Shown: one piece after another, positions 16,098 through 27,136 of the stretch
Position numbering within the stretch: the stretch's first letter is position 1
How the letters are laid out: every line of letters starts with the position of its first letter
Assembly: GCA_039794245.1 (NCBI GenBank)
Contig: JBDIVS010000011.1
Coordinates: forward strand, 33,378-97,377
Direction: 5' to 3'
DNA: 64,000 nt
From: DAITQM01 sp039794245
GTDB taxonomy: Bacteria; Pseudomonadota; Gammaproteobacteria; Xanthomonadales; Wenzhouxiangellaceae
Made by a program: the position numbers and the translations under genes
The notes under the pieces: model-generated
The model's input: the letters and a program-made list of their open reading frames with translations, nothing else
Told to the model about the DNA's origin: nothing
Database searches by the model: none

Positions 16098-16550
16098 GCG
16101 GTCGTCGCCGGTATCGAAGAGGGCCGCATCGCCTATGCCAACCTGCGCAAAGTCATTGCGCTACTGATCACCACCGGCGACGCCGAGATCGTACTCTTCA
16201 TGCTGGCGCTCGCCGCCGGCTGGCCGCTCGCCGTGACCCAAAGCGCCCTGCTCTGGTTTATGGTCTTCAGCGAAAACGCCCACGCTTTCAATTGCCGTTC
16301 CGAAACGCTGAGCCTAGGTCGCCTGCCGATCGCCGGCAATCCGCTGCTCCTCGGTGCCGTGCTCGTCACCCAGGCGGTGCAATTTATCGCCGCATATACT
16401 CCCTGGCTTGGCGGCATCATCGGCGCCCTGCCGATGCGCCTCGAACACTGGCTGCTGCTGGCCCTCTTCCCCGCGCTGGTGATTCCGGTAATGGAGGTCT
16501 ATAAGAAAGTATCCTCCGGCAAAAATTCCAGTCGCGGGTTGAGATCGTAA
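16098..16550 (+). pseudogene. C-terminal remnant of a cation-transporting P-type ATPase
   Basis: The readable frame begins immediately after the stop of the preceding PLP gene: VVAGIEEGRIAYANLRKVIALL is the hinge of P-type (Ca2+/Mg2+-type) ATPases. The C-terminal membrane helices follow, with SENAHAFNCRSETLS and a hydrophobic tail up to TAA 16550. The phosphorylation domain (DKTGT), the nucleotide domain and the N-terminal helices are all absent and no start codon fits, so this is a ~150-residue remnant left by a deletion. Confidence 0.75.
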
Positions 16551-16577
16551 TGGCATCGGCAGCGCTGGCGCCTATTC

Positions 16578-17153
16578 TCAGTTCCCCGGCCGCTTGTAAC
16601 CGGTGATCATGCTTTTGATCAGGTTCTCGCGGTGCCGCAGGCTGCCGATGATGACGGCGGTGACATGGATGGCGGCCAATACGATCGTGGTGTTGGCCAG
16701 CACTTCGTGAATCTCCTCGAGCGTGTGGGCGAACGCTTCCGGCCCTTTTTGCATGAATAGCGAAAACGGCCCGCCCCCGTCATGCACGGCATAGAGCATC
16801 AGCCCCAGCGTGGTGGTCGCGAGTAGCATCAACAATAGGACGACGACCATCGCCCCACCGGCCGGATCGTGTCCGAGATAGCGCGGCGGTGTGCGTCGAA
16901 CAAACGTTGCGAGATAGGCAAATACCGTGCGCGGCGGATAGACAAAATCGGCAAAGCGGGCGTAGCGCGGCCCGACAAAGCCCCAGACGATGCGCAACAG
17001 GACCAGCGTAACGACCGTATAGCCTGCCGTGGTATGCAGCCAGCGCGGCTCGCCCTCGCTGAAATAGGCGGTCAGCACCGCGCCCACCAGCAGCCAGTGA
17101 AAAAAGCGGACGAAAATGTCCCAGACCTTGACCTGCGGGATGTTTATTTTCAT
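16578..17153 (-). CDS. Cytochrome b561-type inner-membrane diheme protein
   Basis: The 191-residue protein has four hydrophobic helices and conserved histidines for two b hemes: RFFHWLLVG (helix 1), LHTTAGYTV (helix 2), EEIHEVLANT and LAAIHVTAV (helices 3 and 4). This is the bacterial b561/hydrogenase-b type. It moves electrons between quinones and a partner cytochrome. No partner is adjacent. It converges with the ATPase remnant. Its upstream 227 bp contain only an 8-bp inverted repeat. Confidence 0.87.
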   Translation of the reverse strand: MKINIPQVKVWDIFVRFFHWLLVGAVLTAYFSEGEPRWLHTTAGYTVVTLVLLRIVWGFVGPRYARFADFVYPPRTVFAYLATFVRRTPPRYLGHDPAGGAMVVVLLLMLLATTTLGLMLYAVHDGGGPFSLFMQKGPEAFAHTLEEIHEVLANTTIVLAAIHVTAVIIGSLRHRENLIKSMITGYKRPGN

Positions 17154-17295
17154 GAGTACTATTGTACCTCTAGGCTTGCAGTATTTCGCTATCGGGACAT
17201 CCCTGAGGTTTTATGATTCCTTGCATGGCATAGCATCGCATCGCCGGGCGGCCATACGAAACCCCAAATGATTGAAGATAACATGAAGGATCCGT

Positions 17296-17319
17296 TATTT
17301 TACCTGGCTGAGTAAAATA
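17296..17319. repeat. 8-bp inverted repeat upstream of cytochrome b561
   Basis: TATTTTAC (17296–17303) and GTAAAATA (17312–17319) form an A+T-rich palindrome with an 8-nt spacer. It lies in the gap between the b561 gene start and the 3' end of the next minus-strand gene. It could be an operator or a weak hairpin; nothing else was recognised in this gap. Confidence 0.35.
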
Positions 17320-17380
17320 TCTTGCATCAACGCCAACCGGCAGCGGTGCAGATGGGCTTTTTCCCGCGGCGAGGGCGCGG

Positions 17381-19096
17381 TCAATGCGCCCTTGTCGTCT
17401 CGCGTTCAACCCGACTTTCGAAATGGATGCCGCCGGCCGCAATCAGGCCGTTTTCGCCGATCCCCTTGACCGCGGACGGTGTCTGGCGCAATGTCAACCG
17501 GTAGCGCAGGCCCTTGCGGGTCACTTCGAGTTCCCCTTGCGGAAAACGGTGGAGAAGCAGCGCTTGCAGCCAGGCGCGGAAATGGCCGGGTACGCCGAGA
17601 TCGCCGCCCGGCGATATTTCCCGGCCGGCGGCGGTGGAAACCGGCCGTTCGATTTCGTCATTCAGGCTCGCCTGGCCAGGCCCAGCACCGGGCTCGATCA
17701 TGGCGGCCGCTCCGGCGGTCAGACGAACCAGTGCCAGGCGTTCGAGCACGGCGGTGTCGGCCGAGCTCTCCCACGTTGCCTGATGGTAATCGGCAAGCAA
17801 AACCGCACCATCACCCCCGGCCTGCAACCGATCGCCGCTCTGCCACCCGTTGTCGCGGCCGGTCGCCCGGCCGTATAACACGGCGCCGGCATCGAGCGCC
17901 GCGCCGATCCCGTTCAGCCCGCGGCTTTTGGCATCGAGCAGGACCCACTCGCGGCCCTGTTCGGCGGCGCGGGTCAAAATCAGCGCCAGTTCCACGGCCT
18001 CCAACCCCGGCCGCAGATGCCAGGCGCCGCAGCCCGGAATCGCACAGCGGATTTCACCAGCTGCAGCAGGCGCTTGCTGCTCGACCACGCCCACCGCATA
18101 CTCGCGGCCGAGGATCTCGGCACCGGCGCCGGCCGCGAGCACCGGCGTCCCCGCGGCGATGGCCTGTCGCAGCGCCAAACTCCACTCCGGCAGGGGGGTC
18201 TGGCCCAGACCGAGTGCCTGCGCAAAGTGTTCGGCCGCACCATCGTCGATGACGATCAGGTCGGCACCGGCGATGATCGCCGCCAAACGTGCCGGATCGC
18301 CGCAAGCGACGGCCTGCGCCGCGGCTGCGGCCGGATACAACACCTCCCGGTTGTACCGTCCGGTCAGTGCCGCGCGTTGCGCGGCGAGCGATCGGCAATC
18401 GCCACTTTGCAGCGCTGCTTGCAAAACCCGATCCACCGGCCACCACAACGGTTCGATCGCCGCCCCATACGCCGCCAACGCCCGCAACCCGGCGTGCGCC
18501 GCGCCCAGCGCCTCCGCGGCACCGGCCGTGATCAACACCACCTGCGGCCTCAACTCCGGCGGCTGGGTGCGCCGCCAGCCGCCAACCGCTTCCTGCCACG
18601 ATGGCACGGCCGGGTATGGGCCGATAACTTCGAGCAAATCGACCAGGGCCGCCCACCCCGCTTCGCTCATCTGCCGTTGAAGCTCGTCCCCGATCAGGAT
18701 TACTGGGTCGTCCGGGTACTGCCGCAGGTAGCCGCCTTTTCCCAGACGGGCGACGAGATGGGTCACATCGGCGCCTGAGCGGGACAGGCAAAGTGTGCTA
18801 AATTCCTGGGTAAACGCCGAAGCGGCGATCGGCAGCGCACCGAGCCGTTCGCCGAGGTGGCGCAGCACCATGCCGAGCAGCGTGGCCAGATGCGGTTGAC
18901 TGCCGGCCCACGGTCCGGCGGCGAGCGCCCGGTCGATCGCCGCCGGCGCCAGCGCCACCTGGCGAGCCGTCTCCGGCGGGGGACATTCGGCGGCACAATC
19001 GGCGCGCCCGCCGAGCAACGTGAACTCCGCCGCACCGGCCGCCATGACCCCGAGACAAAGCGGCAATGCGAGCCGGGCGGCACGACCGGGCGTCAT
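17381..19096 (-). CDS. Exported cyanophycinase-like (class-I amidotransferase-fold) protein, nucleophile apparently lost
   Basis: The 571-residue product has a signal peptide (residues 1–22). Two segments recall the peptidase S51/cyanophycinase fold: VVLITAGAAEA at ~186–196, then ADLIVIDDGAAEHFAQAL and AIAAGTPVLAAGAGAEIL at ~280–325. Cyanophycinases carry a Ser nucleophile in a G-T-S-A-G-A turn; here the matching turn reads A-G-A-G-A-E, without the Ser. The last ~200 residues match nothing I know. Its ATG follows the desaturase stop directly, so the pair is probably co-translated. The fold assignment is tentative. Confidence 0.45.
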   Translation of the reverse strand: MTPGRAARLALPLCLGVMAAGAAEFTLLGGRADCAAECPPPETARQVALAPAAIDRALAAGPWAGSQPHLATLLGMVLRHLGERLGALPIAASAFTQEFSTLCLSRSGADVTHLVARLGKGGYLRQYPDDPVILIGDELQRQMSEAGWAALVDLLEVIGPYPAVPSWQEAVGGWRRTQPPELRPQVVLITAGAAEALGAAHAGLRALAAYGAAIEPLWWPVDRVLQAALQSGDCRSLAAQRAALTGRYNREVLYPAAAAAQAVACGDPARLAAIIAGADLIVIDDGAAEHFAQALGLGQTPLPEWSLALRQAIAAGTPVLAAGAGAEILGREYAVGVVEQQAPAAAGEIRCAIPGCGAWHLRPGLEAVELALILTRAAEQGREWVLLDAKSRGLNGIGAALDAGAVLYGRATGRDNGWQSGDRLQAGGDGAVLLADYHQATWESSADTAVLERLALVRLTAGAAAMIEPGAGPGQASLNDEIERPVSTAAGREISPGGDLGVPGHFRAWLQALLLHRFPQGELEVTRKGLRYRLTLRQTPSAVKGIGENGLIAAGGIHFESRVERETTRAH

Positions 19097-20179
19097 TTAT
19101 CTGCCGCGGTCTGGTTTATCGTCCCTGATTCGGCCGGCGCACCACAATTCGGCCAATGCCGGCCATAAGCCGGCTACCGTCGAAGCCAGATACCAGCTCG
19201 GGTCGTCCAGCCCGGCGGCGAGCCGGCGATGGGCGGTTGCCAGGTGGTGGTAGGGCATGCCGGGAAACAGATGATGCGTGGCGTGGAATCGCAAACCGAC
19301 CGGCGCCCACAGCGGCGTCACAAAGCGCGAGCCCGGGACATCGACCGAGTCGTGAAACTGCTCGATGATGCCCAGCGGCGCGCCACGATCGTGCCGGTAA
19401 CGGTGCGCGGCCAGCGTCCGCAAGCCGTTGAGTACGAAAATGCCGACCAGCACGGCGTACCAGCACCATAAAATCTTCCACGGCAACACACCGCCTGCCA
19501 TCGCCGCAACCAGCACCGCACCCCAGATAAACGCCGCGGTTTCCTGCCAGCGCCAGTTCGGTTCATCGCGTTCGGCCCGGCCGCGCCGGTAACGGAAATC
19601 GATGGTCAGCGACGAGGCCCTTTCCCAGTTGAAACGGGCGACGGCCGGGCTCAGCCAACCGAGCGGTGTCAGCACGACGAAACGGACCAGAACCAAAAAC
19701 GGCAGCACGAGGCTCAATGCCAAATGGGCGATCGTCACCCAATGCGGCAGGCGGGCGAACGCCAGGTACTCGCCGTCGCCGAAGGTGGCGTAAACGCTTT
19801 GCTTGTGGTGGTGGTTGTGCACGCCACTGTAGGTAAACGACGGGGCGAGCAGCGGGATGCCGCACAGCAGGTTCCAGGCGATCCGGAAACCGGGCAACGC
19901 CCCCGGGCGCAGGTGGGCCAGTTCGTGGATGAAGATCACGGCCCGGTACAGGGCCAATACGGCGACCGCCCACGATATCACCCACCATGGCGCCCAGCGC
20001 ACTTCACCGAAAGGCACCAGGATCGTGCCGCCCAGCGCCGCCCAGCCGAGCGCCGCGTGAAACAAAAAATCGCTCCAGTAAATCCCGGGCCGGGGCGTAA
20101 ACAGATCGCGCACCAACTGCCTGGCCTGGGCCAGGCGCGGGTCGGCGGGCGGAGCGGCGGTGTTTTGATCCCCAGACAT
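19097..20179 (-). CDS. Membrane fatty-acid desaturase family protein
   Basis: This 360-residue integral membrane protein carries the three histidine boxes of the diiron desaturase/hydroxylase superfamily: HELAHL (residues ~90), HNHHHKQ (~125) and HATHHLFPGMPYHH (~300). Several membrane helices separate them. The family introduces double bonds or hydroxyls into acyl chains using O2. A short palindrome, TTAGTT–5 nt–AACTAA (20186–20202), overlaps the gyrB stop just upstream and could be an operator. Substrate and regiochemistry are unknown. Confidence 0.88.
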   Translation of the reverse strand: MSGDQNTAAPPADPRLAQARQLVRDLFTPRPGIYWSDFLFHAALGWAALGGTILVPFGEVRWAPWWVISWAVAVLALYRAVIFIHELAHLRPGALPGFRIAWNLLCGIPLLAPSFTYSGVHNHHHKQSVYATFGDGEYLAFARLPHWVTIAHLALSLVLPFLVLVRFVVLTPLGWLSPAVARFNWERASSLTIDFRYRRGRAERDEPNWRWQETAAFIWGAVLVAAMAGGVLPWKILWCWYAVLVGIFVLNGLRTLAAHRYRHDRGAPLGIIEQFHDSVDVPGSRFVTPLWAPVGLRFHATHHLFPGMPYHHLATAHRRLAAGLDDPSWYLASTVAGLWPALAELWCAGRIRDDKPDRGR

Positions 20180-20198
20180 GTTATATTAGTTTATTGAA

Positions 20199-22601
<2,403 letters not shown>

Positions 22602-22722
22602 CGCCGGAAGGTAGTATCGAAACAAGTCAACTCAAGGCCGGCTTGCTGCCGTGTGAAGCGCACGCTGGTCTGCTGCGAACGATGGCCAGGCATCGGTGGT
22701 GCGGACCTTGAAACAAGACTGT

Positions 22723-23805
22723 TCATTGTACCACCTGCTGCACCCCCCCATGTTCCACGTGAAACCGGGTATGGTCACCCAGGGCGTCATCGAGGGCTGC
22801 GGGCCAGTCCGCCGCGGTCAACCAGAATTGCAGGCCGCTGTTATTGAGCCAGGCCAGGACGCGGACCTGGTGCTCACGATCCAGCTCGGCGAGCGGGTCA
22901 TCGACCAGCACCAGTGGGGCGAAACGGCAGCGCTCGCGCCACAATTCGAGCTGGGCGAGCTGCAACAGCAGGGCGGCCAATTTCTGCTGGCCACGGGACA
23001 AGATCGTTTGCGCCGGAGTGCTTCCACGGCAGATCGCCAGGTCGTCGCGGTGTGCACCGCGGCGGAGATGGCCATACCGGCGGTCCCGGGTACGGCCGGC
23101 GAGAATTGCCTCGAACAGTGGACACTCGGCCGGCCAGCCGCGCTTCAGAGTCAGCGTCAGATCGCTGAGCGCCGGCGCCACATCGATCGCCAAGCGCACC
23201 AGCGTAGCGACCAGTCGTTCGGTATACGCCGCGCGCGCGCCGTGCAGCCGTTCGGCCAGCGGCGCAAGGGTGCGCGCCAGACTGGCCAGTGTCCGGTCAT
23301 CACTGCCGGAGTGCAAGGCATGATTGAACTGGCGCAGCGCTCGTTCGTGATCTTGCCAGTGCGTGAGAAAATCCGGTTCCACGTGGAACACGCCCCAGTC
23401 GAGATAGCGCCGCCGGAGGCGGGGCCCGCCGCTGATCAAAAGGTGCATATCCGGCTCAATCACCACCAGCGGGAGGCACACGGCCAGTTCGGCAAGCTGC
23501 CGGCATTCGCGCCCGTCCAGGCGGGCTCTCCAGCCGCGTGGGGTCCGTTCCAGGCCAAGTATGACCCGGCTGCGCCGGTCTTCACAATCGGCAACCACAC
23601 GGAACCGGGCCGCGCCGTGGGTGATGCAATCGGCCGGCCGGGGCGTCCGGAAAGACCGCCCCCGGCCGAGCATGGCGATAGCCTCGATGATGCTGGTTTT
23701 ACCGGCGCCGTTCGGACCGAGAAGCAGATTGGCCCCGATGCCGGGCGCGAAATCCAGGTTCTTAAGATTGCGGAACGAATCGATGCGCAAACGGCGAATG
23801 GCCAT
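22723..23805 (-). CDS. recF: DNA replication and repair ATPase RecF
   Basis: The 360-residue SMC-like ATPase has N-terminal RIDSFRNLKNLDF and Walker A GPNGAGKTSIIEA (~32–44). The signature is LSRGQQKLAALLL and Walker B is LVLVDDPLAELD. RecF helps load RecA at single-strand gaps. ATG 23805 opens with MAIRRLRIDSFRN, the usual start. It lies 48 bp after dnaN and 121 bp before gyrB. Confidence 0.96.
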   Translation of the reverse strand: MAIRRLRIDSFRNLKNLDFAPGIGANLLLGPNGAGKTSIIEAIAMLGRGRSFRTPRPADCITHGAARFRVVADCEDRRSRVILGLERTPRGWRARLDGRECRQLAELAVCLPLVVIEPDMHLLISGGPRLRRRYLDWGVFHVEPDFLTHWQDHERALRQFNHALHSGSDDRTLASLARTLAPLAERLHGARAAYTERLVATLVRLAIDVAPALSDLTLTLKRGWPAECPLFEAILAGRTRDRRYGHLRRGAHRDDLAICRGSTPAQTILSRGQQKLAALLLQLAQLELWRERCRFAPLVLVDDPLAELDREHQVRVLAWLNNSGLQFWLTAADWPAALDDALGDHTRFHVEHGGVQQVVQ

Positions 23806-23853
23806 ACCCGTGGTGGATGTCACGGTTGCGCTTGTGTGGCGCAGCGGTGGAGG

Positions 23854-24954
23854 TCAAAGTTTCAACGGCATGATCACGTGCCGGGTCTGCTCGTTGCCGT
23901 TTTCGGTCAGCAGGCAACTGCTGTTGGCGTCACGCAGCGCAATCTGCACCCTGTCGCCGTCGAGGGCATGCAGCGCGTCCATCAGGTACACCACGTTGAA
24001 ACCGACCGACAGTTTGTCGAGTTGATGGTCGGCCTCGATTTCATCGACTGCTTCTTCGTGCTGGGGATTGTGCGCGATGATCCGGATCGTACCGGGCGAC
24101 AAATCCATTCTGACGCCGCGGTATTTTTCATTCGACAGGATCGAGGCCCGGTATAACGCATCGTGCAGGACCTGCCGGTCGGCCTGCACGAGTTTGTCGT
24201 TGCCGAGCGGCAGGACTGCTTCGTAATCAGGATAGCGGGCATCGATCAACTTACTGGTGAAGACGATATGGTTCTTGACCAGGTGCAGGTGATTTTTAGC
24301 AAGACCGAGTTCGACCTCGCCGTCGCCGCCGTCGAGCATCCGTTGAATTTCGATGATCGCCTTGCGCGGCACGATCACCTGGCGGATATCGCCGGCAAAT
24401 CGTGCATCCGGCAGATCGGAGATGACCATCCGGTGCCCGTCGGTGGCCACGGACCTGAGCCGGCCATCCCCGGCCTCGAGCAGCAGGCCGTTCAGGTAAT
24501 AACGAACGTCCTGGTGGGCCATCGCGAATGAGGTCCGCTCGATCAAGGTTTTGAGATCATGGTCCGGCAAGGTCCAGTTCTGTAATTCCTCGACCTGAAT
24601 CTGGCTCGGGAATTCATCGGGTGGCAAGGTGCTCAGCGTAAACCGGCTGCGGCCGCAAGAGGCCAGCAAGCGGTCGTCTTCGAGTTCCATCCTGATCATC
24701 GAACCTTCGGGCAAGGCGCGGCAGATATCGAATAATTTACGGGCCGGAACCGTGATCACGCCGGTTTTTTTGATTTCTGCCGACAAACGCGCCGTCATCT
24801 CGATTTCCATGTCGGTCGCCATCAGCACGAGCTGATCTTTTTCGGCCCGTATCAGGAAATTGGCCAGCACCGCCAGCGTTTGTTTCCGCTCGATCACTCC
24901 GACAAGCTGATTGAGGGCCGGCAGTAGGGTTTCGCGTTCGACCTGGATTTGCAT
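23854..24954 (-). CDS. dnaN: DNA polymerase III beta sliding clamp
   Basis: The 366-residue length is standard. It starts MQIQVERETLLPALNQLVGVIERKQTLAVLAN, has the SMIRMELEDDRLLASCGRSRF region, and ends HVIMPLKL, matching the clamp C-terminus (…MPMRL). ATG 24954 is chosen over a TTG two codons upstream. The three repeated clamp domains are complete. It lies 229 bp downstream of dnaA, across the probable origin. Confidence 0.97.
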   Translation of the reverse strand: MQIQVERETLLPALNQLVGVIERKQTLAVLANFLIRAEKDQLVLMATDMEIEMTARLSAEIKKTGVITVPARKLFDICRALPEGSMIRMELEDDRLLASCGRSRFTLSTLPPDEFPSQIQVEELQNWTLPDHDLKTLIERTSFAMAHQDVRYYLNGLLLEAGDGRLRSVATDGHRMVISDLPDARFAGDIRQVIVPRKAIIEIQRMLDGGDGEVELGLAKNHLHLVKNHIVFTSKLIDARYPDYEAVLPLGNDKLVQADRQVLHDALYRASILSNEKYRGVRMDLSPGTIRIIAHNPQHEEAVDEIEADHQLDKLSVGFNVVYLMDALHALDGDRVQIALRDANSSCLLTENGNEQTRHVIMPLKL

Positions 24955-25183
24955 TATCAATAAACCTCTTGAATCAATAAATTGATAGTAGTAAGGCGCC
25001 GGCCAATTGCCTGTGATTTCTCACTTTATCTAATAAAATCAAACAGTTATTGTTTATCTGGTGACTAGAACATGTCGTTGGTTGAGTGTGCCGCGGCTGT
25101 GGATAAGGCGTGTATCATTCGGCGCGGCTATTTTATCCACAAATTACACACTGGGGAAACGCCCGCTCATCAACAATCGGCCC
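24955..25183. other. Probable replication origin (oriC) or dnaA-proximal DnaA-binding region
   Basis: The dnaA–dnaN gap contains two perfect 9-bp DnaA boxes in opposite orientation: TGTGGATAA at 25098–25106 and TTATCCACA at 25133–25141. Next to them is an A+T-rich stretch (24955–25060) contrasting with the surrounding G+C-rich DNA, a fit for an unwinding element. The other usual site, the dnaA–rpmH gap, is only 109 bp and has no good box. Boxes here could also just autoregulate dnaN. Confidence 0.6.
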
Positions 25184-26482
25184 TCAACCGGTCAGTTCGC
25201 GCAGCAACCGGGCATGATCCTCGCGGATCGTCGCGTCGCTGTTGCGCAGCCGTGCGATGGTCCGGCAGGCGTGCAGCACCGTGGTGTGGTCACGACCGCC
25301 GAACGCATCGCCGATTTCCGGCAAGCTGTGGCGGGTCAGTTCCTTGGCCAGGCTCATTGCCATCTGGCGTGGCCGGGCGACGGAGCGTGTCCGGCGTTTG
25401 GACAGCAGATCGACGACCCGGAGCTGGTAAAACCCGGCGACGACCTTCTGGATCTGATCCAACGTCACCGTCCGCTCATGGACCGCCAGGAGGTCGCGCA
25501 ATGCCTCGCGGGCGTAATTCACATCCAGTACACGGCCGCTGAAACGGGCGTTGGCGACCAACGAATTGAGCGCGCCCTCGAGTTCACGGACGTTGTTTTT
25601 GACCGCCGTGGCGATCAACTCGGCGACGGTGAGCGGCAGGTTGACGCCGCGTTCGGCGGCCTTGGTCAGTAGGATCGCGACCCGGGTTTCGTAATCCGGC
25701 GGTTCGACCGCCACGACCAGCCCCCAGCCGAAGCGCGAGCGCAGGCGGGCCTCGAGGCCCTCGATTTCCTTCGGGTAGCGGTCGCAGGTCAAGATGATCT
25801 GCTGGTGGCCTTCGAGCAAGGCATTGAAGGTATGGAAAAACTCCTCCTGCGAGCGGTCTTTCTTGGAAAAGAACTGGATATCGTCGATCAGCAAGGCGTC
25901 CATCGACCGGTACCACTGCTTGAAACGATCGATCGTATCGCGGCGCAGAGCCTGGATCATGTCGTTGACGAAACGCTCGGCGTGCAGGTACAAGATGCGC
26001 ATCCCGGGGAAGTGGGTGGCCAGTTCGTGGCCGACGGCATGCAGCAGGTGGGTCTTGCCGAGCCCGGTCCCGCCGTAGATCAAAAAGGGATTGTTGCCGG
26101 GATCACCCGGCTTTTGGGCCACCAGACGGGCCGCGGCATGGGCCATTTCGTTGGATTTGCCCTGGACGAAATTATGGAAATAGAACCGCTCGTCGAGCCC
26201 CTGGGCGATGCATTTGGCCTCCTGCCCGGCGGCCGGCACGGCGGATTGCAGCACGACACGGAGCGGTCCCGACCCCGGTTTCAGATCGCCGAGGGCTTCG
26301 GCGACGAGCGCTACGTAGCGTTCGGCAACCTGTTCGCGGACGAATTCGTTCGGCGCGATCAGCAGCAACTGCCCGCCGCGCTCGTCGAGGCGGAGCGGGC
26401 GCAGCCAGGTCTCGACGTCGCGGGGCGGCAGTTGACGTTCGAGCCTGGCCAGGCAGCGGTTCCAGATTTCTTTCAAGCTCAT
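25184..26482 (-). CDS. dnaA: Chromosomal replication initiator DnaA
   Basis: The 432-residue protein has domain I (MSLKEIWNRCLARLERQLPPRDVETWL) and a short linker. The AAA+ domain carries Walker A GGTGLGKTHLL (~138–148) and Walker B LLIDDIQFF. The C-terminal DnaA signature and box-binding helix-turn-helix is AFGGRDHTTVLHACRTI. ATG 26482 matches the domain I start; an earlier ATG 24 bp upstream adds an atypical extension. It is divergent from rpmH. Confidence 0.97.
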   Translation of the reverse strand: MSLKEIWNRCLARLERQLPPRDVETWLRPLRLDERGGQLLLIAPNEFVREQVAERYVALVAEALGDLKPGSGPLRVVLQSAVPAAGQEAKCIAQGLDERFYFHNFVQGKSNEMAHAAARLVAQKPGDPGNNPFLIYGGTGLGKTHLLHAVGHELATHFPGMRILYLHAERFVNDMIQALRRDTIDRFKQWYRSMDALLIDDIQFFSKKDRSQEEFFHTFNALLEGHQQIILTCDRYPKEIEGLEARLRSRFGWGLVVAVEPPDYETRVAILLTKAAERGVNLPLTVAELIATAVKNNVRELEGALNSLVANARFSGRVLDVNYAREALRDLLAVHERTVTLDQIQKVVAGFYQLRVVDLLSKRRTRSVARPRQMAMSLAKELTRHSLPEIGDAFGGRDHTTVLHACRTIARLRNSDATIREDHARLLRELTG

Positions 26483-26591
26483 GGTTCCATGGTTGAAGCC
26501 CGGCAACCAAGTGAACCCGGACGTTGACCGGACGGACGCAAGCAGATTATCATGTCGAGTTCATTCGCCGCTGTGTAATGAAGACATCGTC

Positions 26592-26726
26592 ATGAAACGG
26601 ACCTATCAACCCAGTAAACTGAAACGCGCTCGGACCCACGGTTTTCGGGCTCGGATGGCCACCCGCGGGGGCCGTCAGGTGCTGTCCGCCCGGCGGGCAC
26701 GGGGCCGCAAACGGCTGACGCCGTAG
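26592..26726 (+). CDS. rpmH: 50S ribosomal protein L34
   Basis: The 44-residue basic protein MKRTYQPSKLKRARTHGF…RRARGRKRLTP is unmistakable L34, complete from ATG to TAG. It is first in rpmH–rnpA–yidC–mnmE and divergent from dnaA across 109 bp that must contain both promoters. Confidence 0.98.
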   Translation: MKRTYQPSKLKRARTHGFRARMATRGGRQVLSARRARGRKRLTP

Positions 26727-26731
26727 CAAAG

Positions 26732-27136
26732 GTGGACCCTCCGCCGGCCGCAGGTCAGGCGCCCGGCACGCGCTTTCCCCGGCATTCACGGTTGCTCAAG
26801 GCGGGTGAATTCAGGGCCATTTTACGCCGTCCGCTGACCGCCAGCGACCCGCTGTTCCGGGTGTGCGCACGCCGGGCGACCGGCGGTTCGCGCCTCGGGG
26901 TGACGGTCAGCCGCAAATGCGCCGCACGGGCCGTCGATCGGAACCGGATCAAACGTCACGTCCGCGAAGCGTTTCGCCGCCTCAGGCCCGAACTCGACGC
27001 CGGGCCTGGCATCGAGGTCATCGTGATCGCCCGACCGGAAGCGCGGCTGGCGGGCGCCGCGGAGTTACGCCAGGCCGTCGACGGCCTGTTGCGGCGGATT
27101 ACCCAGCGGATGAGCAACAAGACGGATACAGTTTGA
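26732..27136 (+). CDS. rnpA: Ribonuclease P protein component
   Basis: The 134-residue basic protein has the RnpA signature RNRIKRHVREAFR (RxxxKR…R) after GVTVSRKCAARAVD. It assists the catalytic RNA in tRNA 5' maturation. It starts at GTG 26732, 5 bp after rpmH, with a short N-terminal extension (PPAAGQAPGTRFPRHSR) before the usual LLKAGEF. Its TGA overlaps the yidC ATG. The usual intervening yidD is absent. Confidence 0.95.
   Translation: MDPPPAAGQAPGTRFPRHSRLLKAGEFRAILRRPLTASDPLFRVCARRATGGSRLGVTVSRKCAARAVDRNRIKRHVREAFRRLRPELDAGPGIEVIVIARPEARLAGAAELRQAVDGLLRRITQRMSNKTDTV

Noticed and set aside
17323..17340. TGCATCAACGCCAACCG similar to sequence at 63973–63989
   Set aside because: A 17-base match with one mismatch is expected by chance in 64 kb; no extended similarity exists.
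22614..22722. Possible small gene between gyrB and recF
   Set aside because: No frame with a ribosome-binding site and family similarity was found in this ~120-bp gap.
26483..26591. dnaA–rpmH gap considered as the origin
   Set aside because: It is only 109 bp and lacks a good DnaA box, unlike the dnaA–dnaN gap.
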